NCBI RefSeq assembly: GCF_009928445.1
Contig: NZ_JAABNO010000005.1
Location: 1-64,000 of the forward strand
Direction of reading: 5' to 3'
DNA: 64,000 nt
Source of the DNA: Clostridium sp. C8-1-8
GTDB taxonomy: Bacteria; Bacillota; Clostridia; Clostridiales; Clostridiaceae
In this document: positions 53,935 through 62,231 of the stretch, one piece after another
How the letters are laid out: every line of letters begins with the position of its first letter
How positions within the stretch are numbered: position 1 is the stretch's first letter
The notes under the pieces: model-generated
The model's database searches: none
What the model was told of the DNA's origin: nothing
Seen by the model: only the letters and a program-made list of their open reading frames with translations
Position numbers and translations under genes: made by a program

Positions 53935-54283
53935 TTGTCGTAGAGTAAATCATACATAGATAGAGAGAATATATTATGATACAATTTAAGAAGAAAAATA
54001 TTGATGTAATTACATTATTAGTAAGGCTATTATGTTTATGGTTACCTAGTATAATGTCAATGCGCTAAAAATAGTTAAGTAAGTTCTGAACTAGAGTATG
54101 TGCTTTTATATTAAGAAGAAGTTGAAGGAAAGGGGAAATCAAATAGGAATTACTAAGTTGCCTATTAAGAGGCGTATTGTTTAAAGGCATAGTTAATTAC
54201 TATTTTAATATCCTTAGCCTCAGTAACTTTTTTTCATAATTGTATTAATAAAAGTATTAACTTATATGAAAGGTTGATTGAAG
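53935..54283. other. Gene-free stretch with one doubtful peptide
   Basis: An ATG at 53977 opens a 31-residue frame (MIQFKKKNIDVITLLVRLLC...) with no good ribosome binding site; I do not count it as a gene. Nothing else is supported. Confidence 0.35.
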
Positions 54284-54772
54284 ATGATACATGTAAATGC
54301 AAGAGCGATTATTGAAAGGTGTTTTGACAATAAAACGGAAGTTGTTATACAAACAAGAAATAAACCAGGCCAAGAAAAACTAGAGTTGCCAGGTGGGCGA
54401 GTAAATGAATTTGAATCACTAGTAGATGCATTAAAGCGAGAAGTATTTGAAGAGACTGGCCTTGATGTTATAGAGATAGAAGGACAGGAAAATAAAGTAG
54501 ATACAAGTGATATGGGTTATGACTTTTCTATGGAATGTTTAAGGCCTTTTGCAGTGTATCAAACTATGAAAGGCCCAGTAGATTCAATGGGAGCATATTT
54601 TAGATGTAAAGTAACTGGAGAAATACAAGAAGAAGGCGACTGCACTTTAAATGTTAGATGGATTGACATTAAAGAGTTGGATGCTTTGGTTAAGAATAAT
54701 AAGGAACTATTCTCAGATATAGATATTGCTGGACTAATATTTTATCTGAAGGAAAAAATAAATCAGTCTTAA
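54284..54772 (+). CDS. NUDIX hydrolase
   Basis: 162 residues from ATG 54284 (TTG at 54278 is the alternative). The NUDIX box is LPGGRVNEFESLVDALKRE followed by VFEETGLDV, matching Gx5Ex7REUxEExGU. A terminal helix follows. The substrate is unknown. AAAGG lies ten bases upstream. It is the first of three NUDIX genes in a row in the same direction. Confidence 0.85.
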   Translation: MIHVNARAIIERCFDNKTEVVIQTRNKPGQEKLELPGGRVNEFESLVDALKREVFEETGLDVIEIEGQENKVDTSDMGYDFSMECLRPFAVYQTMKGPVDSMGAYFRCKVTGEIQEEGDCTLNVRWIDIKELDALVKNNKELFSDIDIAGLIFYLKEKINQS

Positions 54773-54843
54773 TAGATTGTATGTATAATTAATATATTTA
54801 TCAAACATTCAATGATAAAAGAATATATTTTAGAGGTGTATAA

Positions 54844-55308
54844 ATGGAGAAAAGACAGAGAGTTCAAGCTATTGTTATTCAAGATAACAAAGTATTTTTT
54901 GGAGCTGGAATGGTAAATGAAAAGGAGTACAGGCACTTTTTTATAGGTGGCGGAGTCGAAAAAGGTGAAACTCCAGAAGAAGCTATTGTCCGTGAATTAA
55001 GAGAAGAGACAGGCTGTGAAGGAGCTATAATTTTTAAGTTTACAAATGAATATAAGGAAAATCACCATACTTTTTTAGTTGACATAGGAAATCAAACCCC
55101 ATTGATAGGCTATGATCCAGAACCTGAAGAGTTAGCCAAGGAGCCGCATATGAGAGCTCTTCAAAAATTAGAGTTTATACCTATAAGCGAACATAATAGA
55201 TTTAGTTCAATAGATATAGAATATTTTAAAATTCTATTAAAGGAACTTAATAATAGAAATTACTTTCCAGAATGGTTTGAAGAACTGAAAAAGTTAGTTG
55301 AACATTAA
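54844..55308 (+). CDS. NUDIX hydrolase
   Basis: 154 residues with the box GGGVEKGETPEEAIVRELRE plus ETGCEG. The C-terminal part (FIPISEHNRFSSIDIEYFK) is typical of small NUDIX proteins. AGAGGTG precedes the ATG; the gene starts 71 bases after its NUDIX neighbour. Function is likely nucleotide housecleaning. Confidence 0.87.
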   Translation: MEKRQRVQAIVIQDNKVFFGAGMVNEKEYRHFFIGGGVEKGETPEEAIVRELREETGCEGAIIFKFTNEYKENHHTFLVDIGNQTPLIGYDPEPEELAKEPHMRALQKLEFIPISEHNRFSSIDIEYFKILLKELNNRNYFPEWFEELKKLVEH

Positions 55309-55647
55309 TATTATTTTAAGATATATTGAAATACTTAGAGAAACAGTTTATTAATATATAACTTCTAAAATTCTATTCACAATATTAGATAATAGCTTGA
55401 GACAAGCATTTAATGGTGTATGATATTAGTTTTAAGTAGTATATATGAATGTATTCAAAAAATGTGGGTGGGACTTTTCTTTGTAGATCAAGCAAAGAAA
55501 AGCTTATTTAAAGACAGGCTGTTTAGAAGAGAACATATTTAATGATTTTAGAATAAAAAGTTAAATATTTAAAGCATGTTAGTATCAACAACATTTATTT
55601 AATACATACCTATAGGTAGTTAAATATGTATGAGGAGGAGAATAGAA
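55309..55647. other. Gene-free stretch with a hairpin
   Basis: CTTTTCTTTG and CAAAGAAAAG (55474-55502) pair perfectly around nine bases, without a T-run after. No frame is supported. Confidence 0.4.
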
Positions 55648-56076
55648 GTGCTAAAAGTTAATTTTTATGATTTAGGGACTATTGAAGATAGTCTACTGAA
55701 GTTTGCAGTAATCTCAACTAAACATAATGGCAAATGGGTATTTGTGAGACATAAAGAAAGATCAACTTGGGAGATACCAGGTGGACATAGAGAAGATTTT
55801 GAGGACATTAATGATACAGCTTCAAGAGAATTAGTTGAAGAAACTGGAGCTGAAAGCTATAAATTATATCCTATCTGCATTTATTCTGTAGATAAAGATG
55901 GAAAAGAGAGTTTTGGACAGCTTTTCTATGGAGAAGTAGAAAAGTTAGGGCATTTACCCGATTTAGAGATTGGAGAAGTAAAACTATTTAATGATATGCC
56001 GATTAATCTAACTTACCCTATGATTCAGCCTTTTTTATTTGATAAAAGTATTGAATTTCTCCATAGCAATTTATAA
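55648..56076 (+). CDS. NUDIX hydrolase
   Basis: 142 residues from GTG 55648, which has AGGAGGAG (55633-55640) at the right spacing; the ATG at 55630 would put that site inside the gene. The box is IPGGHREDFEDINDTASREL followed by VEETGA and fits the consensus. The start LKVNFYDLGTIEDSLLKF fits the family. It is the third of three same-strand NUDIX genes. Confidence 0.85.
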   Translation: MLKVNFYDLGTIEDSLLKFAVISTKHNGKWVFVRHKERSTWEIPGGHREDFEDINDTASRELVEETGAESYKLYPICIYSVDKDGKESFGQLFYGEVEKLGHLPDLEIGEVKLFNDMPINLTYPMIQPFLFDKSIEFLHSNL

Positions 56077-56359
56077 AAATGAAATTCTTCAATCGAAAAT
56101 CTATTTTTTAAACTCATTTTGTTTCTAAGACGAGAATTTAAGAATATATAATTTAACTTTGATATAAGAATTTTTCATAGAAATAATACCTCATATTGAA
56201 ATCTATAAAGCAAAGCTACATAAGCTTATTAAATTATTTTAGACTTAGAAAAGTAATTTATATGTGTAATATTTGGATTTATTTAATTATGTGGAATATA
56301 GTTGAATAAAATCATTATTCAACTATTATTTAAGTAGTAATTTTATGAGAAAATTACTC

Positions 56360-57376
56360 TTATAAATTTCTGTACAATTCTTCAAAATTTATTTCTATAA
56401 AAGGCTTATCACTAATAATTTCATTTCTTAGCCAGCTCAAGTACTCTACATGTGAAGTGCTTGGATTATTTGAGAACAGTGCATTGAAAAACTTATATGA
56501 GCATATTCTGCGGTACTTTAAGAATAAATCAAATTTATCAAGCCAAAAGCTTTCTAGAACCTGCTTAGTTTTATATCCTCTTAAGAAAGCTGAAGCAAAT
56601 TGTTTGCCAAAGGTGTTTCTTAATTCAGTTTCTTTATAGGATATGGTTGAGATCACTTGAAATAAGGTTATTACTATATCAATTGGATACCAACTACAAA
56701 CACAATCATCAAAATCAAATACTTTTATTCTGTTGTCATGAAGAAAAAAATTCAAGTGATGCAAGTCATTGTGAATTATACCATAGCAATCAATAGTTCT
56801 TGGAAGCTTTTCCAATTGAGAAGTTATATTATTCCATACCTGAAGTGCCTCACTATCATTGATTAAATTAAATTCTGGTGAAAATGCGAAGTCTTCATTC
56901 CATTGAAATTCTGGTCTGTAATCCTTATTAAGTGCATAATCTTTAGAGATTTTATGTATATCTCCCATGATTTCTCCTAACTTATAAAATAGCTTATCAT
57001 TCCATTTATGTGGGTTATTTATGTTTACAAGTTTCCCTTTTGCTTTTTCAAAAGCACATATTATATAAGAGTTTTTGTTTATATTAACTACTTCGTATAA
57101 ATTGCCATTTGTATTGAGAATAGGGGCTACAACTTCAAGAATCTTACTGGAAAGATATTTTACCCAATTTAATTCGAAACTAATATGTTTTTCTTTATGT
57201 TCACTGTATTCAGATATTCTAACTATAAGTGAAGCGTCTTCAGTTGAAAGTTCAAATACCATATTTGCTGAGTTACCTAATAATTCTCTATTAACTGTTT
57301 TTGCATTGTACAAGTTTTCTGCTTTTTCTAATATTTCATTAATGGGCTGATCTAAAGATACCAAGATATAGTTCAC
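56360..57376 (-). CDS. APH-family phosphotransferase
   Basis: 338 residues with kinase-like catalytic loop IIHNDLHHLNFFLH (HND in place of HGD) and the metal-binding KVFDFDDCVCSWYPIDI. This variant is common in YtmP/YsxA-like or aminoglycoside-phosphotransferase relatives. The substrate is unknown. AGAGAGGTG lies ahead of the ATG on the minus strand. It stands alone and shares only the fold with the kinase-like protein at 41496. Confidence 0.8.
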   Translation of the reverse strand: MNYILVSLDQPINEILEKAENLYNAKTVNRELLGNSANMVFELSTEDASLIVRISEYSEHKEKHISFELNWVKYLSSKILEVVAPILNTNGNLYEVVNINKNSYIICAFEKAKGKLVNINNPHKWNDKLFYKLGEIMGDIHKISKDYALNKDYRPEFQWNEDFAFSPEFNLINDSEALQVWNNITSQLEKLPRTIDCYGIIHNDLHHLNFFLHDNRIKVFDFDDCVCSWYPIDIVITLFQVISTISYKETELRNTFGKQFASAFLRGYKTKQVLESFWLDKFDLFLKYRRICSYKFFNALFSNNPSTSHVEYLSWLRNEIISDKPFIEINFEELYRNL

Positions 57377-57709
57377 CTCTCTTAGATAAATTAATAATCA
57401 GAATAAAATACAAGTGTATTTTTACAATATTATACTAAAATGAATGCAGCTTAACAAATAGTTATTGGAGACTAGTGAAAATATTTAACAGTAATTAATA
57501 GTTTTATATGGGAACTTTCTATAATAGTCCTATATAACAAGTAAAAAATGAAAAGTTAATTAAATGCTATTTTAAGGATCGCAGCCTAAGTTTGTCTAAT
57601 TACAAGTATTTTTTTGGAATAAATGCTATAATTATGGTGTAAATAGGTTGTATCTAAGTACATACCTTTAAAATTGCGATAATATTACTATGGGGAGAAG
57701 TTTTATTAC
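57377..57709. other. Gene-free stretch
   Basis: AT-rich divergent intergenic region of the phosphotransferase and GNAT genes; no RNA motif recognised. Confidence 0.35.
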
Positions 57710-58102
57710 ATGAGAATCGAACGAAATACTAAAATTGATGTGAATGAATTAAATAACTTATTGAAATCCATAGGTTGGGGGCTAAACTCATCACAAAAAC
57801 TAGAAGAGGCACTAAAACTGTCGTGGGGCTGGATTACTGCAAGAGATGATGAAAATAGGCTTATCGGATTTGTACAGATACTTTCTGATGGGATTAAGCA
57901 CGCTTATATACTTAGATTCCTAGTTCATAACAAATATCAGGGCAAAGGAATTGGTACAAAGATTATGGAGAATTTGATGGATTTTCTTGAAGAAAATAAT
58001 CTAAGTCCCATATTGTTAACTAAACCATCTGAAGAAGCTTTTTATTCTAAATTCGGCCTATCAAGAAGCAATAAGGGTTTTATTTCATTATTTAAGTGGT
58101 AA
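57710..58102 (+). CDS. GNAT-family N-acetyltransferase (130 aa)
   Basis: A compact acetyltransferase. The acetyl-CoA loop is LVHNKYQGKGIGTKIMENLM. The C-terminus FYSKFGLSRSNKGFISLFKW is typical of small GNATs acting on amines or amino groups. GGGGAGAAG lies ahead of the ATG. A terminator follows at 58123. Substrate unknown. Confidence 0.85.
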   Translation: MRIERNTKIDVNELNNLLKSIGWGLNSSQKLEEALKLSWGWITARDDENRLIGFVQILSDGIKHAYILRFLVHNKYQGKGIGTKIMENLMDFLEENNLSPILLTKPSEEAFYSKFGLSRSNKGFISLFKW

Positions 58103-58122
58103 TAATAGTTTTGTATTAATTT

Positions 58123-58156
58123 AAAGGAGACACGGAGTGTTTCCTTTATTTTTATA
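58123..58156 (+). terminator. Terminator after GNAT gene
   Basis: AAAGGAGACAC pairs with GTGTTTCCTTT (one mismatch) around GGA and is followed by ATTTTTATAT. Confidence 0.75.
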
Positions 58157-58560
58157 TATTTATAAAATAATTCAATTCTCTTTAAGCTTGCAATTTCCTT
58201 AAAGTACTGTAGATTTAAACACATGTCTTCAACACAATATTTTGACAAGAGTATGTCTTAAAATGTTGCAAAGCTATAACAAGATTTAGGTGCTGAGTAC
58301 TTTAATGCAGAAAAATATTATATTAAAAGTAAGACTGTATTAGTACAATCAACTGCATATCATACTTATACACAATTTAGGTATTATATAGTAAAAGATT
58401 GAATTTATGTTTAAGTTATTAGAAATATTTTGATTATGTTTTTGCATACTGTATAATTAAATATAATAACAATTGTTAAATATTACAGTAGATGTAAGAA
58501 GGAGTATTAGTTTCCGAAAAAATTTGAAGAAATCAAGGATTGTGGTAATGGGAGGATTAA
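58157..58560. other. Gene-free stretch
   Basis: About 400 bases, AT-rich, with no supported frame or RNA motif. GGGAGG at 58550-58555 serves the next gene. Confidence 0.35.
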
Positions 58561-59058
58561 GTGCATAAGATTTTAAGTAATTTATTTGGCATTTTTGCTA
58601 TAATAGCTACTATGGGATTTGGAATGCCGCTCATAGGGTTGACGAAAGGTAGGAAGGGAGTTGAATCTCTTTTTAATTATAATAGAGCTATGTATTACAA
58701 AGTTTCATTAATTGGAATAATTATAGCAATACTATCTGTAGCTATCTGCATAGTGTTAAAAAAGAAAATTAACAGTATGGAATGTGAAATAAAAGCTCAA
58801 CAGCCACATAATGCACCAGTAGAAAAATATAAGTTGGATAAAAGCAAGTACTTAGTTGTATTTAGTATAGCTGGTAAAAAGTATAAACATCATTTTGAAT
58901 CAACAGAAGTTAAAAAAATACATGATTTTAAAAATGGTTCTTTCGTAAGGTATAGGACTTATAAAGGAGAAGTTATTCCCGAAACATTTTATTTAGCAAT
59001 TCCTAAGCATTTTAAAGGTATTAATAATGAGTGGGCTTATGTAAATGAAAATCAATAG
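58561..59058 (+). CDS. Two-helix membrane protein (165 aa)
   Basis: GTG start with GGGAGG five bases before it. Helices at about residues 6-25 and 48-68 are followed by a 95-residue soluble domain with KYLVVFSIAGKKYKHHF, probably a small beta-fold. No family is recognised. Confidence 0.65.
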   Translation: MHKILSNLFGIFAIIATMGFGMPLIGLTKGRKGVESLFNYNRAMYYKVSLIGIIIAILSVAICIVLKKKINSMECEIKAQQPHNAPVEKYKLDKSKYLVVFSIAGKKYKHHFESTEVKKIHDFKNGSFVRYRTYKGEVIPETFYLAIPKHFKGINNEWAYVNENQ

Positions 59059-59147
59059 ACAAAACTATGTCAAATCACTATTATTTTTGACTGTGTTAAA
59101 ATTAATCGGTCATCGGATATTTAAATAAAAATTTAAGGAGAAAATAT

Positions 59148-59540
59148 ATGGAACAAATATGGGAAAAGCTTTATAAAGAAGCAATGAATGTAATAAATCC
59201 TCATGAGGTATCAAGCAAAATGTGGGTAGGAAGCGTTGCTTCAGCAGTATTAACTAAAAAAGGAAATATTTATACTGGTATATGTATTGATACCAATGGA
59301 TCTTTAGGTATGTGCGCAGAGAGAAATGCCTTATCCACAATGCTCACACATGGTGAAAATGAGGTTGATAAAGTAGTTTCGGTTTATAAGGACGGGAAGA
59401 TTATACCCTCTTGTGGTGCTTGTAGAGAATTTATGATGCATCTTGGAGTAGATGCTGAAAATATTGAGATGCTTCTTGATAATGAAGGAAGGACAATAAG
59501 GTTAATAGAGTTGCTTCCAGAGTATCCAAGATATAAGTAG
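59148..59540 (+). CDS. Cytidine-deaminase-family protein
   Basis: 130 residues with CAERNALS (zinc Cys and catalytic Glu) and PSCGACREFM (second Cys pair). This is the cytidine/blasticidin-S deaminase layout. It would deaminate cytidine or a related nucleoside; a housekeeping Cdd is a little longer, so a blasticidin-S-like or accessory role is possible. AAGGAG precedes the ATG. Confidence 0.85.
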   Translation: MEQIWEKLYKEAMNVINPHEVSSKMWVGSVASAVLTKKGNIYTGICIDTNGSLGMCAERNALSTMLTHGENEVDKVVSVYKDGKIIPSCGACREFMMHLGVDAENIEMLLDNEGRTIRLIELLPEYPRYK

Positions 59541-59834
59541 TTTTATTTTATTAGTTAAGTATTATATGCTTAAAGTTTTAAAGATACAAAACCTGCTAAC
59601 AAGCAAATCTACCATGGTAAAATAAGCAAAAATTGAGAAAAAGGTTATATCAAAAAGAAACCTTAAAAAACATAAAGTTAGTGTATTTGTATATTGTGTG
59701 ATATTTTGAAAATTATGTTATAATAAATATTGTAAAAACTACAATCAAACGAAACTCTAAAGAACAATAGTAACTCATAATATGTAGCAACAATAATTAA
59801 AAAAATGATTTTAGAGATAGTAAGGTGATTATTT

Positions 59835-60131
59835 ATGAAAAAGGAAAAGATAAAAATAGAGGAACAAGCAAGACTTTTATTAAATGAGTTTAATGAAGTA
59901 TACGAACCTAAAAACAAAATTATTGATGACATTATATTGAATGGACAAAGTGAATTGAGCAAAGGTAAAATTCCACAAGTTGTTTTGAAACATGTAGTTG
60001 TTGGAGTTTATCGGGTAGTTTTTATTGAAAAGGTTACTGTTGGTGATAGAGCTTATAAAGTATTGAAGGAGATGGATAAACTTTCAAGATCAAATGGTTG
60101 GCTGCCTATTGGAGCTATAAGTCCTTTCTAA
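59835..60131 (+). CDS. Small helical protein, possibly bacteriocin-immunity-like
   Basis: 98 residues, mainly helical. LSKGKIPQVVLKHVVVGVYR and a C-terminal AYKVLKEMDKLSRS resemble the four-helix pattern of class II bacteriocin immunity proteins (enterocin A immunity type), but the match is loose. No bacteriocin gene is seen next to it. AAGGTG lies ahead of the ATG. A terminator pair follows. Confidence 0.5.
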   Translation: MKKEKIKIEEQARLLLNEFNEVYEPKNKIIDDIILNGQSELSKGKIPQVVLKHVVVGVYRVVFIEKVTVGDRAYKVLKEMDKLSRSNGWLPIGAISPF

Positions 60132-60195
60132 AAAATAATAGTACAGGGAACAACTTATTTAATATGTTGAGTATTACCTGATTAAAATATTCTAA

Positions 60196-60264
60196 TAGGT
60201 GGATAATCCCACCTATAATTTTTTTAGGCTATATTTAACCATCATATTAAAATATAGCCTTTTA
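60196..60264 (+). terminator. Two successive terminator hairpins
   Basis: TAGGTGG/CCACCTA (60196-60214) is followed by a run of T. A second stem, AGGCTATATTT/AATATAGCCT (60226-60260), is followed by TTTTATT. Together they close the transcript of the small helical protein. Confidence 0.75.
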
Positions 60265-60294
60265 TTAAAAGAAAGAGATAGATGGTGATAAAAG

Positions 60295-60987
60295 ATGAAA
60301 GAGAAGGCAATTGAGTATTTAATGCAAAATCCTATATTACATATGGGGATGATTGAGCCAATACGTAGTGGCTCTGCGGATATATTGTATGCTGACTTTG
60401 ATGGAGTACTGATAAAAGAGCTAAAAAGTAAGGCTTATATGATATCTGTTACAAGCTACGAGAAGGGCCACGAATTATTGAATTTAATACCAAAATGCAG
60501 TCTTATAGCTGTACATCAAAAATATATGGTGGAGTATATATTAAATAAATTCCAGTTGACTGAACAGCTTGAGTGCTTTCAAGCTGTTTATACAGGTACT
60601 GCTAAGCATGAAATTAAAGAAGAAATTGAAGTAAAGCCACTAGAAGAAAATCAAATAGAAGTTATCCTAGAACATTATGACAAACTGTCTGTGGATGAAA
60701 TTAAAGAGCTTTTAAGGAATAAAAGTCTATTTGGAGGATATAAAGACGGAAAGCTAATAGGGTTTATCGGTACACATCTTGAAGGAAGCATGGGACTACT
60801 GGAGATATTTCCTCAATACAGACGTTTAGGATATGGTGAAATTATTGAAAGTTATATGATAAACATGCTTATAGATAAAGACTTGGTTCCATTTGCTCAA
60901 ATTGAAGTTAATAATGAAAAATCTATTGGGTTGCAAAAGAAACTAGGACTTACTATTTCAGAAGATAGGTTATATTGGATTTTTTAG
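60295..60987 (+). CDS. GNAT acetyltransferase with N-terminal extension
   Basis: 230 residues. The last 90 hold the GNAT fold with IFPQYRRLGYGEIIESYMIN (acetyl-CoA loop) and FAQIEVNNEKSIGLQKKLGL. The N-terminal half (AIEYLMQNPILHMGMIEPIR) is a domain often found in GNATs such as those near FR47-like proteins. Substrate unknown. ATGGTGATAAAAG lies ahead of the ATG. Confidence 0.85.
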   Translation: MKEKAIEYLMQNPILHMGMIEPIRSGSADILYADFDGVLIKELKSKAYMISVTSYEKGHELLNLIPKCSLIAVHQKYMVEYILNKFQLTEQLECFQAVYTGTAKHEIKEEIEVKPLEENQIEVILEHYDKLSVDEIKELLRNKSLFGGYKDGKLIGFIGTHLEGSMGLLEIFPQYRRLGYGEIIESYMINMLIDKDLVPFAQIEVNNEKSIGLQKKLGLTISEDRLYWIF

Positions 60988-61083
60988 TAATGATGTAGCA
61001 TAGTATGATTAGATCGTTAAGATAGATGATGGTAGTATTAAAGAAATACTTGCTGCAAGTTAATATAAGGGGTAATTTAAATT

Positions 61084-61956
61084 ATGCATAACTTAAAAAA
61101 GCTTGTTAAAGCTCATGAAATCTCAACGTTCATTGTGTTGACGTTAGGTTTATCATATCTTTTTTGGGGATGTTTATATGCCTCATCTAAAGGGTTAATA
61201 ACAAAGTCTATATATTTATCTATGTATACACCTCTATATATAATAGGCGGGTTTATGCCTAGTGTTGTTGCTATAGCTCTTATAAGTTTTCTTCATTGGA
61301 AAAGTGGTATAAGAGAAATATTTGATAGGTTAAGAATACATAGTGTTAAAAAAGTCTATTATGTATTTATATTTTCTTTTACAATAGCATCAATTATTAT
61401 ACCTAAACTTATTTGTGATGTTATTGGTTACAAGTATGAGTTTAATATTAATTATAGATTTTCAAATGGTGGTAGTTCAATTTTTTATATTATATTATAT
61501 TTTTTTGCAATAATGTTTTTTGGTGGTGGAGTTAATGAAGAGTTTGGCTGGAGAGGATTTTTGTTACCAAGACTTCAAAGAAGATTAAATCCTTTTATTA
61601 CAAGTGTAATCTTAGGCATAGTATGGTCAGTTTGGCATATACCTTTGTTTGCTATTACGCCAGATAATTATCTTATTGGCAATTTAGGTTTTGTATTAAG
61701 TTTCACTTTTTATATTATAGAAACAATTTGGCTAACTACCATATTTACATGGTTATATAATCGTACTAAGGGAAGTCTTTTGGCAGTGATTTTATTTCAT
61801 ACAATGGATGATACTGTTCTGTTGATAGCAAATATTAATAATGGCCAATTCAATATGTATTTAATTATTTTAAATACATTAAGAGTAGCAGTCTTTGCTT
61901 TTATCTTAGTTGATATGTTTAAGAATCCTTCTAATAAAGTAATTACCATAGAATAA
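61084..61956 (+). CDS. CPBP-family intramembrane protease
   Basis: 290 residues with about eight helices. Motif NEEFGWRGFLLPRL (EExxxR), WSVWHIP and LFHTMDD give the Glu, Arg and His residues of the CAAX/CPBP (Abi) protease family. Members cleave membrane proteins or act in bacteriocin self-immunity. AAGGGG lies ahead of the ATG. The stop overlaps the terminator that follows. Confidence 0.88.
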   Translation: MHNLKKLVKAHEISTFIVLTLGLSYLFWGCLYASSKGLITKSIYLSMYTPLYIIGGFMPSVVAIALISFLHWKSGIREIFDRLRIHSVKKVYYVFIFSFTIASIIIPKLICDVIGYKYEFNINYRFSNGGSSIFYIILYFFAIMFFGGGVNEEFGWRGFLLPRLQRRLNPFITSVILGIVWSVWHIPLFAITPDNYLIGNLGFVLSFTFYIIETIWLTTIFTWLYNRTKGSLLAVILFHTMDDTVLLIANINNGQFNMYLIILNTLRVAVFAFILVDMFKNPSNKVITIE

Positions 61957-62000
61957 AACAGTCCATAGAACTAAAAGCTACTAGTTTTATGGACTGTTTA
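61957..62000 (+). terminator. Terminator after the CPBP gene
   Basis: AAACAGTCCATA pairs with TATGGACTGTTT; an inner AACTA/TAGTT extends the stem. Confidence 0.85.
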
Positions 62001-62115
62001 TAATTTCTAGAAATTATAAAGCTTATTATTGGCTAAACCTAGAGATATCAAAGTCTTATGACAGCTTGTTAGAAGATAGATTTAAAATAAAACCTACTAG
62101 CTTATAGATTTTCCT

Positions 62116-62187
62116 TATATCCATTAGAAAAAGCTGATGCACAAAAAAGTCACTGAAGAAAGGATACTTCAGTGAACTTTTTATTAT
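62116..62187. repeat. Dispersed terminator-like repeat (second copy)
   Basis: The block includes AAGCTGATGCACAAAAAAGT and the hairpin TCACTGAAG/CTTCAGTGA (62150-62175) plus ACTTTTTATT. It matches 43601-43670 in order and spacing. It lies between convergent genes and can end transcription of both. Confidence 0.7.
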
Positions 62188-62231
62188 CGAATAGGTAATA
62201 AATTCTTTGCTGTACTGGCTTTATAAAATTT

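Noticed and set aside
53977..54072. 31-residue hydrophobic frame
   Set aside because: No convincing ribosome binding site or homologous pattern.
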